Assembly (NCBI GenBank): GCA_947258785.1
Contig: CAMYJT010000003.1
Location: 1-64,000 of the forward strand
Source of the DNA: an uncultured Gammaproteobacteria bacterium
GTDB taxonomy: Bacteria > Pseudomonadota > Gammaproteobacteria > Arenicellales > JAANXG01
Reading direction: 5' to 3'
DNA length: 64,000 nt
In this document: positions 52,851 to 61,374 of the stretch, piece by piece
How the letters are laid out: every line of letters begins with the position of its first letter
How positions within the stretch are numbered: the first letter of the stretch is position 1
The notes under the pieces: model-generated
Told to the model about the DNA's origin: nothing
The model's input: only the letters and a program-made list of their open reading frames with translations
The model's database searches: none
Program-made: the position numbers and the translations under genes

Positions 52851-53101
52851 CTAGCCCGAATATTGCACCAAGGATCGCGGAAGCTGGCGAAGAGATCGAG
52901 CGGCTGCGCGCAGCGCTGGAGCGAAACCCATAGCCGGTTATGGCTTGAGCGAAGCGCCAGTGCAGGCGTTCGAGATCGAGCCAGGGCCGCGATAGGCGAT
53001 TGCCCGGGGACAAAGTGTCACTTACGCATTTGAGTGAATTCGCCATATCAATTATGTCGATAGCGCTGATTTTCGCCGCCTTGGTGCAATATTCGGTCTA
53101 G
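52851..53101. repeat. Interspersed CTAG-flanked element, copy F
   Basis: Perfect CTAG at both ends (52851-52854, 53098-53101) with inverted terminal repeats CCCGAATATTGCACCAAGG and CCTTGGTGCAATATTCGG. The core GAGCGGCTGCGCGCAGCGCTGGAGCG and the hairpin CCATAGCCGGTTATGG match the family. Its left CTAG was used as target by the IS1182-type element. Its right CTAG is the stop codon of the flavin reductase gene. The best-preserved copy in the window. Confidence 0.85.
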
Positions 53102-53712
53102 GCCGGCCGGGTACGGTGCTCGATGCGTCCGAAGGTCATGTACTCGCTGGCGCCGAGGCGCGCCAGGGGATCGACCCGCTCGGCGTCAACCTTAACGCGT
53201 CCTTTCGCGTCCTTCACCGTGACCGCATCGTCGATGTACACGCCCTTGACCCGGCCCAGGATCAAGGACTGCGGTGTGCCGCCGACTTCCTTGATTTCGT
53301 GGCACTCACACCCAAAAGCGATCCGGCAATCCATTAACCGCGGGAGCCTGGACGCCTCGAAGGGCACGGTGCGTAATCCCACCTGCTCCAACTCCGACAC
53401 GTCGGCGGGCAAGGTGGCAGAGCTCTGGTTAAGCGCGTCCAGCAGCTCGCGGTGGGCGATGTGGACGACGAAATCACGGCGCAGTTCGATGTTTACGCGG
53501 GTATCTTTAAACTCTCCCGACGGTTTCTTGCCCACCGAGATCAGGACCAGCGGAGGGTCGCTGCACACTGCGTTGAAATAAGAGAACGGCGCCAGGTTGT
53601 AACCGGATACCGCGTTTTCAGACAATACCCAGGCAATCGGCCGGGGGATCACCGTTTGGATCAAGGTAAAATAAGCCTGGTCGGGGCTCATGTCCTGGAG
53701 ATTGATGTACAT
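53098..53712 (-). CDS. Flavin reductase family (FMN-binding split-barrel) protein
   Basis: A 204-residue protein with the flavin-reductase-like FMN-binding fold: LIQTVIPRPIAWVLSENAVS at the start, NLAPFSYFNAVCSDPPLVLIS and KDTRVNIELRRDFVVHIAHR. It probably reduces FMN with NAD(P)H or binds FMN in an electron-transfer role; flavoredoxin-like. The TAG stop is in the CTAG that borders repeat copy F. Single gene with its promoter in the 53-bp gap before the upstream small gene. Confidence 0.9.
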   Translation of the reverse strand: MYINLQDMSPDQAYFTLIQTVIPRPIAWVLSENAVSGYNLAPFSYFNAVCSDPPLVLISVGKKPSGEFKDTRVNIELRRDFVVHIAHRELLDALNQSSATLPADVSELEQVGLRTVPFEASRLPRLMDCRIAFGCECHEIKEVGGTPQSLILGRVKGVYIDDAVTVKDAKGRVKVDAERVDPLARLGASEYMTFGRIEHRTRPA

Positions 53713-53765
53713 GTTGTTGAATTCCGGTTTACTCGTTCGGGGATTGTGGCCTCATCGTAGATGCG

Positions 53766-53999
53766 TCAGTCCAGCCACTCCAACAGATAATAAATCAGCT
53801 GACCTTCGGAGGACTTGGAAGGTCCAACAACCCGTGCCGCGTAACGGCTCCGTCCGGCATCGGCACGGCCTACCGCCGCTTCGGCCGAGGCCATCACGTC
53901 GACACAACCGGCCGGAAAACGGTCCCGGCTGCGGCGCGGAACGTAGACCACCGCGTAGTGCACCTCGGAGACGCTGGTCTCCGGGTCCGGTGGGACCAT
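53766..53999 (-). CDS. Small conserved protein, function unknown
   Basis: A 77-residue soluble protein from ATG (a GTG three codons earlier is an alternative). VSEVHYAVVYVPRRSRDRFP and CVDVMASAEAAVGRADAG read as a compact alpha/beta unit, ending PSKSSEGQLIYYLLEWLD. Codon use and residue balance are protein-like on this strand only. No family name is known to me; it may be expressed with the membrane protein gene upstream. Confidence 0.55.
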   Translation of the reverse strand: MVPPDPETSVSEVHYAVVYVPRRSRDRFPAGCVDVMASAEAAVGRADAGRSRYAARVVGPSKSSEGQLIYYLLEWLD

Positions 54000-54069
54000 A
54001 CCCCGCACGGGCCGCTAGTCCCGCCGGGCGCGGGCGGCGCGGTTTGGCGGGGCGGTGCGCGGCGGCCCG

Positions 54070-54765
54070 CTATTCCTTGAGCTTGATCTGCAAGCCGCCT
54101 TCTTCGACACGGATCAGCTCCACCCCGGCAGCAAAGGCCTTCCAGAACCCCTCGTCGGCGCCGAATTCGCGTACCAGATCGATGTTCTTGATGCCCCCCA
54201 GCCAGGCGTTGGGGATTGGTACACCCATCACGCTGATGCCCTTCAGCACCACAACGGGCCTGCCCGCCGCGTAGGCCAATTCGAGACCGGCCCGCACCTT
54301 GAGGATCTGTCCGCCCAGGATCGGAAAATCGGGGTCCACCGGCACCAGCAGCTTCGCACTTATCAGGTTCTCCGACAGATCCACCGCCAGCTTGCGGGCC
54401 AGATCAGTGTTCTTCGCCAACAAAGCATTCAGCTCCCGTTCGCTAAACCGGATCTCCCGACTTGCGCCGGCCTCGCTGTACCGCTCAGGACGCAAGTCGT
54501 CGGAACGCACCGGCGGGACCCGTTCAGCGCTTACCCCGGCCGCCTCGAAACTGTCCAGCCGCTGCAGCTTGGTGTCGAGGACGCGCGCCTCCGCGTCGCT
54601 CAAGGCAACGGGCTTGAACTCGCTGGGGAACACATAGGTGCGCACCACCCAAAACGTGACTGCGGCGGCGACCACCATGGCGAGCACGATGAATACAGTG
54701 ACCTGTAAACAACCGAACCGTCGGCCCCTGCCGGACGTCCGGCTATCGTCGACACCGATACTCAT
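54070..54765 (-). CDS. Membrane-anchored conserved protein, function unknown
   Basis: A 231-residue protein with one membrane segment (VTVFIVLAMVVAAAVTFWVV, near 22-41) and a periplasmic domain. Landmarks are IRFSERELNALLAKNTDLAR, DLSENLISAKLLVPVDPDFP and GISVMGVPIPNAWLGGIKNI. The beta-rich body resembles domains found in other envelope proteins that are sometimes labelled arginine N-succinyltransferase; that label looks unsupported here. The ATG chosen gives a short cytosolic N-terminus. It may form a unit with the small downstream gene. Confidence 0.7.
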   Translation of the reverse strand: MSIGVDDSRTSGRGRRFGCLQVTVFIVLAMVVAAAVTFWVVRTYVFPSEFKPVALSDAEARVLDTKLQRLDSFEAAGVSAERVPPVRSDDLRPERYSEAGASREIRFSERELNALLAKNTDLARKLAVDLSENLISAKLLVPVDPDFPILGGQILKVRAGLELAYAAGRPVVVLKGISVMGVPIPNAWLGGIKNIDLVREFGADEGFWKAFAAGVELIRVEEGGLQIKLKE

Positions 54766-54907
54766 GCCGCGGATACTGCCCGAAACCGAACAGCAAATCA
54801 AAACGGTCTGATTTTTCAGAAGTAAACAATCTTTTCCCGGTTCAAGGCTTGCACAGCGCGAGCTTTTGCTATTGAAAGAAGCCGCGGCGACTTCGGTAAG
54901 AATCCGT

Positions 54908-55300
54908 TCAGCGGTCGGACTTGAACAGATCCTTCAGCGCGTCACGGGCTGCGCCGGCTTCGTCTCGATTCGACCCGCTCCCTTCCGGCGACGAAGCAAA
55001 CAGGTCGTTCAATTGCTGCTTGGACGCCTGTGACGTTGCCGTGCGTCCGGCGGTATGGGCGCCCGCCCGCGGAGTGAAGTAGTCGCAGAAGTTGGCGCGT
55101 TCCTTGTTGCGCACCTGCTCGGCCTGATCCTCGGTGCATTGGTCACTCACATGCGAGTCGTAGTACCGGCACATCTTGCAGACATGGAGTTCCGCCTCAC
55201 ACTGAGGACACGGCTCCAAGCGCCGAAACGGCAGCGTCACTGCAGCCAGGGACATCCCGCACTTCCAGCATTCCAAATCCTGTGACCGCAACCGCATCAT
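54908..55300 (-). CDS. Zinc-ribbon protein with eight cysteines
   Basis: A 130-residue protein whose first 75 residues carry CWKC (11-14), CPQC (31-34), CKMC (41-44), C55 and C72, enough for two zinc sites. CRYYDSHVSDQCTEDQAE and ANFCDYFTPRAGA suggest a conserved bacterial zinc-ribbon family I cannot name. The C-terminal half is polar and probably disordered, ending ARDALKDLFKSDR. The upstream 106 bp to the ammonia-lyase gene's stop hold its promoter. Confidence 0.78.
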   Translation of the reverse strand: MMRLRSQDLECWKCGMSLAAVTLPFRRLEPCPQCEAELHVCKMCRYYDSHVSDQCTEDQAEQVRNKERANFCDYFTPRAGAHTAGRTATSQASKQQLNDLFASSPEGSGSNRDEAGAARDALKDLFKSDR

Positions 55301-55406
55301 GGATTTAGGATCACAGATATCGCCGGGTTAATCAAATCCCGGGAACCCGTCCGGGACCAAACGGCTCCGACAGCTTCGTGTGTTTAACACAAACTTACCC
55401 GGAGGT

Positions 55407-56615
55407 TCAGTCGATCCGGTCCGCCGTGTAGCCCGCTTGGTGCAGCGCCCGAAGGATCTCACGCACGTGCTCCGGTCCACGGGTCTGTAGGACAAACTCG
55501 GCATTGGCCTCCTGCAGCGGCAGATGGGAGAAGGTGCGCTGGTGACTGACCTGGACGATGCTCGAACCGGTGTCACCGATGTGGCCGGTCACCGCCGCCA
55601 GGGCGCCCGGGATGTCGCGTATCCCCACCCGCAGCCGGACCAGGCGCGACGACCGGACCAGGCCGCGCTGAATGATGGTCGACAAAATCGGCAGATCGAT
55701 GTTCCCCCCGGACACGATCAACCCCAGCTTGCGCCCGGCGAACCGCTCCCGTTGCTCGAACAGTGCCGCCAGTCCCACCGCCCCGGCACCCTCCGAAACG
55801 GTCTTCTCGACTTCCACCAACGACAGCACCGCGCGCTCTATGGGACCCTCATCGACGGTGATGACCTCGTCCACCCATCGGCGGATCATCGGCAGCGTGA
55901 TGCGGCCCGGCTGCTTCACCGCAATCCCCTCGGCGATGGTCATCCGCCCGAACTGCGCCGGCTCGCCGGACATCGCCCGAGCGACCGCAGGAAACCGCTG
56001 CGCCTGAACCCCGACCAGCGTTATATCCGGTTTGAGGCTCTTGGCGGCGAGGGCGGTACCCGAAATGAGTCCGCCGCCTCCCACCGGTGCGATCAATACC
56101 TCGAGATCCGGCACTTCCGACAGCATCTCCAGCGCGATGGTGCCCTGACCGGCGATGATTTTCTCGTCGTCGAAGGGATGCACAAGAATCAAGCCGCGTT
56201 CCACGATCAGGCGCTCCACGTGGGCTCCCGCCTCGTCGACGGTCTCGCCGTGCAGGATCACCTCGGCGCCGAACTGGCGGGTGCGCTCCACCTTGATGGT
56301 CGGCGTAAACTGCGGCATAACGATGACCGTCGGAATATCCAGCTGCTGAGCGTGACAGGCCACCGCCTGGGCATGGTTGCCCGCCGACATGGCGATAATC
56401 CCGGTCTTGCGTTGCGCAGGCGTCAATGACATCAGCTTGACCACCGCGCCACGTTCCTTGAACGAACCGGTCAGTTGGAGGTTTTCGAGTTTGAGGAATA
56501 CCTCGGCGCCGGTTTGCTGGGACAGCATCGGTGAGTGCACGCACGGCGTCTCTTCCACGCGCCCGCGTATCTGCTCCGCCGCCGCGCGCACCTCGGCCAA
56601 GGACAGCGCCGACAT
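55407..56615 (-). CDS. ilvA: Threonine ammonia-lyase (threonine dehydratase) with ACT domain
   Basis: It deaminates threonine to 2-oxobutyrate, for isoleucine synthesis or threonine breakdown. The 402-residue PLP enzyme has the Schiff-base lysine in LTGSFKERGAVVKL (near 51), AMSAGNHAQAVACHAQ, glycine-rich loop APVGGGGLISGTALA and a C-terminal ACT domain (RLRVGIRDIPGALAAVTGHI) for feedback control. Length fits the short ACT-type enzyme rather than long E. coli IlvA. The ATG beginning MSALSLAEV fits the family start; 21 codons lie upstream in frame. Confidence 0.93.
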   Translation of the reverse strand: MSALSLAEVRAAAEQIRGRVEETPCVHSPMLSQQTGAEVFLKLENLQLTGSFKERGAVVKLMSLTPAQRKTGIIAMSAGNHAQAVACHAQQLDIPTVIVMPQFTPTIKVERTRQFGAEVILHGETVDEAGAHVERLIVERGLILVHPFDDEKIIAGQGTIALEMLSEVPDLEVLIAPVGGGGLISGTALAAKSLKPDITLVGVQAQRFPAVARAMSGEPAQFGRMTIAEGIAVKQPGRITLPMIRRWVDEVITVDEGPIERAVLSLVEVEKTVSEGAGAVGLAALFEQRERFAGRKLGLIVSGGNIDLPILSTIIQRGLVRSSRLVRLRVGIRDIPGALAAVTGHIGDTGSSIVQVSHQRTFSHLPLQEANAEFVLQTRGPEHVREILRALHQAGYTADRID

Positions 56616-56703
56616 CGGCCTGTTTACCGAATCACCGGGCCACCCGGCCCGGCCGCATGGGTGGACACCGCTCCGCACTGCGGCGGGAGCGCCGGCAGCT
56701 CGG

Positions 56704-57087
56704 TTATTCGCACGTATAACCCAATTGGCTGAGTCCTTCCTCGAGATAGTCCGACACCAGCGGCGTGGCGATTAAATAGTCAGCGGTTCTCTCATTCCAG
56801 TTGTCTTGTGCCGTGGCCAGTGATGATTCCCATTCATCGGCCGAAAAATCGCCCCGCCCGACCCACATCAGGGCAACCAGACTGATCTGCTGGTCCGGTT
56901 CGAGGTCGCCGATGATGCTCTTCAACTCCTGATAAATTACATCGTTCTGATGGCCGGCTAGCGTCTGCTCCGCCCAGTCGTCACTGAGATTCATGTCGTC
57001 ATCCGGAAATTCGACTTGCTCCTGGATCTGGAACTCGTGCAACTTGTTGACGATGAGGCATACAGTCTCTGGGTTGATCGTTAACAT
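56704..57087 (-). CDS. DUF3775 family protein
   Basis: A 127-residue acidic protein. LTINPETVCLIVNKLHEFQI starts the domain; YQELKSIIGDLEPDQQISLV, ALMWVGRGDFSADEWESSLA and DYLIATPLVSDYLEEGLSQL are DUF3775 features. Function unknown, soluble. The ATG starting MLTINPE was chosen with GGGAGCGGGACGCCC before it; the open frame continues 28 codons upstream. Lies 88 bp downstream of the MFS region and upstream of ilvA on the same strand. Confidence 0.87.
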   Translation of the reverse strand: MLTINPETVCLIVNKLHEFQIQEQVEFPDDDMNLSDDWAEQTLAGHQNDVIYQELKSIIGDLEPDQQISLVALMWVGRGDFSADEWESSLATAQDNWNERTADYLIATPLVSDYLEEGLSQLGYTCE

Positions 57088-57271
57088 GGGCGTCCCGCTC
57101 CCGCGAGTATGTTGTAGCACCGTCAGTACTATAGAACATTGCGCATGATAGAGGCATATGACACCGGTCAAAAACCACTCGAAATTCCCCGGCGAGACTC
57201 GATCGGGTGCACCGCACCGGGCGACAGCATCGACTAGGGGCGGATCGTGTTCACCCCGCCGTCGTGGCGGA

Positions 57272-58594
57272 CTACCGCGTTGTTCCTTTTCCGATCACGG
57301 CCTCTGCGACAGGATCCGGCCGGGCCTGCTCCAACATGTCCCGCGTGCGGCCCAGCCGCCGGCCAACCCACAGCCAGATCAGCGCCAGTGGCACCCCGAT
57401 CCACGCGATCCCTGCAGCGCCAAGACCAAACGCCGACAACGCCGCATAGAACCAACCGCTAAGCGCATCGCCACCGCGGTAAACGGCCGTGTCTATGAAG
57501 TTTTTCGACTTGTACTTGTCAGCCACCGGCAATACCGTGTACAGCATTTCTCGGCCGGGCCGGGCAATGGCGTAGTTGCCAGCGCGACGCAAGGTTTGCA
57601 CCACCGCCAGCACCAGCAGTGTGGGCGCTGTCCCAAGCACCGCCAGGCCCACTACCAGGAGCGCTGGCACCAGGGACAGCAACACCGACACTCCGAATCG
57701 CACGGCCAGTCTACCGGTCACGAACAATTGCAGCACCACGGTAAATACATTGGTGGCAAGATCTATCAGCGCAAACACGCGTGTGCGCGCCTCGGAACTG
57801 GTGAAGGCGTCGGCCACAATGCCCGCCTGAGTGAAGTAGAGGAATGTGGACAGCGTCGTATACAACAGAATGTACAGGCAAATGCCCAGCAGGTAGGGTG
57901 AGCGCGCCACCCGTGCAATGCCGTCCAACAGTCCACCGCCGATCGGTGTGTCCTCGGTGCGTGCTCGAGGTCGGGGGCCCTGCTGCGACCACTTTCTCAG
58001 TCTCAGGACACACATCAAAGCGCCGCTGAGAAATACCACCGACAACCACAACAGATTTTCCGTACCCACTGACACCACCAGGCCCGCCGTCAACAGAGGA
58101 CCGGTGATGGCGCCGACACTGCCTCCGGCAGCGATAAAACCGAACAATCGTCTGGCCTGCTCGTCGTCGAACAGTTCCACCATGAACGACCAGAACACGG
58201 AGACCACGAACAGATTGAACACGCTCAACCACACAAAGAAGATGCGGGCGACGGAGGCGGGACCGATTCCACTGGTAAACAGAAAGTAAAACAGGATGAC
58301 GTTGCAGATAAAGAACCCGTACACCACTGTCAACAGCCGGCCACGTGGATAGCGGGATGACGCCCAGCCGAACAACGGGACCATCAGCAGCATGGTGAAG
58401 AACGTCGCGGTGAACAGCCACGGCAGATTTTCGATGCCCCCGCGGATCCCCATCTCATCACGAATCGGGCGCAGCACATAGTAGGCGCACAGCAGGCAGA
58501 AAAAATACAGAAACGACCAGCCGGCGGCCCTCAACTCGTGAGGGCGTGCCGAAATCAGGCGACCGATACGCGGGATCCTCGAATGCAGTGCCAA
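57272..58594 (-). CDS. MFS-type membrane transporter (ADP/ATP-translocase-like group)
   Basis: A 440-residue inner-membrane protein with about 12 segments. FCLLCAYYVLRPIRDEMGI and GFIAAGGSVGAITGPLLTAG are typical of the MFS branch that includes bacterial relatives of nucleotide translocases and NTP exchangers. RRAGNYAIARPGREMLYTVL is also conserved there. Substrate uncertain; an exporter or nucleotide-like carrier are both possible. Terminates with the charged GKGTTR. The promoter must lie in the 555-bp region to its right. Confidence 0.85.
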   Translation of the reverse strand: MALHSRIPRIGRLISARPHELRAAGWSFLYFFCLLCAYYVLRPIRDEMGIRGGIENLPWLFTATFFTMLLMVPLFGWASSRYPRGRLLTVVYGFFICNVILFYFLFTSGIGPASVARIFFVWLSVFNLFVVSVFWSFMVELFDDEQARRLFGFIAAGGSVGAITGPLLTAGLVVSVGTENLLWLSVVFLSGALMCVLRLRKWSQQGPRPRARTEDTPIGGGLLDGIARVARSPYLLGICLYILLYTTLSTFLYFTQAGIVADAFTSSEARTRVFALIDLATNVFTVVLQLFVTGRLAVRFGVSVLLSLVPALLVVGLAVLGTAPTLLVLAVVQTLRRAGNYAIARPGREMLYTVLPVADKYKSKNFIDTAVYRGGDALSGWFYAALSAFGLGAAGIAWIGVPLALIWLWVGRRLGRTRDMLEQARPDPVAEAVIGKGTTR

Positions 58595-59149
58595 TGCAGC
58601 TATCGTCCAATCGTGGCTACTGTAGCGGTTTACCGTTGTTCGCGGGCAACCCCAACGGTGGTATGCACACCGAGCATACCAGACCCATTACCTTACACGA
58701 CTTCGATTGCGGCCGAAGGATTCCCATACGGCGGCGACATTTGCGCCATGGTGCGCTACGAGCTGACTGACCCAGCGACTGCGAAGGTCGGTCTTGCCAC
58801 GGCATGTCGCAGCACCGAGTGGACAACGTGGATCAACCAGGCGCACACGGGTGGGACTGTGGCGCTTGTGCAGCCCACATCACGACGGTGCGACGGCCGG
58901 TCCCCGGGTGCGCCGTCGCGAGAGACGCCGAAAGTTCACGTCCCGAATCGAAGCGCCGGGTCTCAGCGGCCAGGGGGCAACAGGCGCCGAAGTGAATAAC
59001 TCCGACTCCGTTTCCTATTCGGAAACTGTCCATGCCTGGTGCGGCAGAAAATCGAACAAGATTAGGCGCCGTTGCCAACCCGCTGGATGGCGTCGATCTG
59101 GCGACACCACGGTTGGAGACGTCTACAATACCAGGCTCGGGAGCAGACT
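58595..59149. other. Intergenic region between divergent MFS and nfeD genes
   Basis: No convincing gene on either strand. It contains the promoters of the divergent MFS and nfeD genes and a possible hairpin near 59008-59028 (GTTTCCTATTCGGAAAC). A short frame starting MVRYELTD at 58749 resembles the start of an IS5-type transposase but decays at once. Otherwise I see nothing in it. Confidence 0.5.
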
Positions 59150-60547
59150 ATGACACAGCGAGCAAGTTCGAGGCCGGCCTGGCGTGTTGCCGCGGTGTTG
59201 ATCACCGCCACGGCCGCATTGTGGTGGGGGTGGCACAGTGCGTTGTCGGCGGGATCCGGGCGCGCCTGGCTGCTGGAACTCGACGGCATTATCGGACCGG
59301 CGACCAGCGATTTCATACTGCGGGGGCTGGACCAGGCACAGGAAGACCAGGCCGAGCTGGTGATCATCCGCATGAACACCCCCGGCGGACTGGATACATC
59401 GATGCGGGAGATCATCAAACACATCCTCGCCAGCCCGGTGCCGGTGATCACTTACGTGTCGCCCGCCGGCTCCCGCGCCGCCAGCGCCGGGACCTACATC
59501 CTGTACGCCAGCCACGTCGCCGCCATGGCGCCGGCCACCAATCTCGGCGCGGCGACGCCGGTGAAACTCACTCCCGGCGGTCTGGGCACGCCCAAACCGC
59601 CGGAATCCAAAGATCAAGACGACGAAGAGGCCAAGCCTAAAGCCACGGGCGACGCGATGGAGCGCAAGATCGTCAACGACGCAGTGGCGTACATCCGTGG
59701 ACTCGCCGCCCTCCACGAGCGCAACGCCGATTGGGCGGAACGAGCGGTGCGCGAGGGGGTCAGCCTGACCGCTACGGACGCCCTGGAGCATAACGTTGTG
59801 GACGTACTCGCCGACGACTTGGACGACCTGCTGGCGCAAGTCGATGGTCGCAGCGTCCGCGTCGGAGACAAGACCGTCGAGCTGCGCACCGCAGGCCTGC
59901 AGATCGAGACCCTGGAGCCCGACTGGCGAAACAAGCTGCTGGGCATCATCACCAACCCCAATGTCGCGTATATCCTCATGCTGCTGGGCATCTACGGCCT
60001 GTTCTTCGAGCTGTCCAACCCGGGCAGTATTTTCCCCGGCGTCATCGGCGGAATCTGTATCCTGCTGGCGCTGTATGCGTTCCATGTCCTGCCGGTGGAT
60101 TACGCGGGCATCGCCCTGATCGTTCTGGGGCTCGCGCTCATGGTGGCCGAACTGTTCGCCCCGAGTTTCGGAATCCTTGGCATCGGCGGTGCAGTCGCCT
60201 TCCTGATCGGCTCAATGATCCTGATTGATACGGATATCGAGGCGTTTCAGATTTCGTTGCCGGTGATCGTCGCCGTCACGATCGCGACGGCCTTGTTCGT
60301 GTTCAGCTTGATATCGCTGGTGTTGAGGCAGCGTCGCAAGCCAGTGGTGAGCGGCAGGGAGCAAATGATCGGCAGCCTCGGTGAGGCGGTCGCGGCCTTC
60401 GATGACGTCGGCCACATTCGAGTTCATGGTGAGATTTGGGAAGCCCGGACGTCCGGCCCCGTGCAACCGGGACAACGTGTTAAAGTCAAAGACATGCAGG
60501 GACTGACTCTGCTGGTGGAACCCCTCTCGATGGAGAATTCATTATGA
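59150..60547 (+). CDS. NfeD-type membrane serine protease
   Basis: A 465-residue protein. Signal/anchor ([21 protein letters not shown]), then a ClpP-like protease domain ([51 protein letters not shown] with the catalytic Ser), a charged insert (near 165-185), about four membrane segments and a C-terminal OB-fold (NfeD domain). It degrades or regulates the partner slipin, whose gene overlaps its stop codon by ATGA. The ATG follows GAGCAGACT. Confidence 0.93.
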   Translation: MTQRASSRPAWRVAAVLITATAALWWGWHSALSAGSGRAWLLELDGIIGPATSDFILRGLDQAQEDQAELVIIRMNTPGGLDTSMREIIKHILASPVPVITYVSPAGSRAASAGTYILYASHVAAMAPATNLGAATPVKLTPGGLGTPKPPESKDQDDEEAKPKATGDAMERKIVNDAVAYIRGLAALHERNADWAERAVREGVSLTATDALEHNVVDVLADDLDDLLAQVDGRSVRVGDKTVELRTAGLQIETLEPDWRNKLLGIITNPNVAYILMLLGIYGLFFELSNPGSIFPGVIGGICILLALYAFHVLPVDYAGIALIVLGLALMVAELFAPSFGILGIGGAVAFLIGSMILIDTDIEAFQISLPVIVAVTIATALFVFSLISLVLRQRRKPVVSGREQMIGSLGEAVAAFDDVGHIRVHGEIWEARTSGPVQPGQRVKVKDMQGLTLLVEPLSMENSL

Positions 60548-61308
60548 ATGTCTACCTCATCCCGGCGCTGGCCGTAGTCATAGCCATTGTCTTCCTCATC
60601 ATCAAAATACTCCGCGAGTATGATCGCGGCGTGATCTTTTTTCTCGGGCGTTTTCAGACCGTAAAAGGCCCAGGCTTGATCATCGTTATTCCGCCGATTC
60701 AGCAGATGGTCCGTGTCGACCTGCGCACCCGGGTGCTGGATGTGCCGACTCAGGATGTCATCTCCCGGGACAATGTGTCCGTCAAGGTGAACGCGGTCAT
60801 TTACTATCGGGTCGTCGACCCGGAGCGGGCGATCATCCAGGTCGAGCAATACCAAATCGCCACCAGCCAACTCGCCCAGACTACCTTGAGGTCGGTATTG
60901 GGGCAGCACGAGCTGGATGAAATGCTTTCGGAGCGTGAACGGCTGAATTCGGACATCCAGAAAATACTCGACAAACAAACCGATGCCTGGGGCATCAAAG
61001 TCTCCAACGTCGAGATCAAGCACGTCGATCTGGACGAAAGTATGGTGCGCGCCATCGCCAAGCAGGCCGAAGCCGAGCGAATGCGACGCGCCAAAGTCAT
61101 TAGCGCCGAAGGCGAACTGCAGGCGTCGCACAAACTGACCGAGGCCGCAGCCGTGCTCAATCAACAGCCGCAGGCGATCACGCTACGATATCTGCAAACC
61201 ATGCTGGACATGTCCCACGAGCAGAATCAGACAATCTTCTTTCCGTTTCCTCTGGAGGTTTTGAAGGCATTCAAGCCGCCCGTAAAGACCCGTGAGGAGT
61301 CGAACTAG
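60544..61308 (+). CDS. Slipin/stomatin-like SPFH protein
   Basis: A 254-residue membrane protein: N-terminal segment [22 protein letters not shown] domain ([77 protein letters not shown]) and a coiled coil ([20 protein letters not shown]). It scaffolds membrane microdomains and is processed by NfeD, its upstream partner. The TAG stop is the CTAG of repeat remnant H. Confidence 0.94.
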   Translation: MNVYLIPALAVVIAIVFLIIKILREYDRGVIFFLGRFQTVKGPGLIIVIPPIQQMVRVDLRTRVLDVPTQDVISRDNVSVKVNAVIYYRVVDPERAIIQVEQYQIATSQLAQTTLRSVLGQHELDEMLSERERLNSDIQKILDKQTDAWGIKVSNVEIKHVDLDESMVRAIAKQAEAERMRRAKVISAEGELQASHKLTEAAAVLNQQPQAITLRYLQTMLDMSHEQNQTIFFPFPLEVLKAFKPPVKTREESN

Positions 61309-61345
61309 CCGGTAGTTTGCACCAGGGATCTCGGACGTACGCGTC
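61305..61345. repeat. Interspersed element remnant, left end (copy H)
   Basis: CTAG, then CCGGTAGTTTGCACCAGGGATC, matches the left end of the family. The remaining 30 bp before the convergent phosphodiesterase stop show no further family sequence, so the right part is lost or the copy is truncated. The CTAG includes the slipin stop codon. Confidence 0.6.
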
Positions 61346-61374
61346 CAAATCCGCTATGGATGGTTCTACGCTCG

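Noticed and set aside
58749-58999. Frame starting MVRYELTD, like the start of an IS5-type transposase
   Set aside because: Only eight residues match; the rest has no transposase motif, and no terminal repeats flank it.
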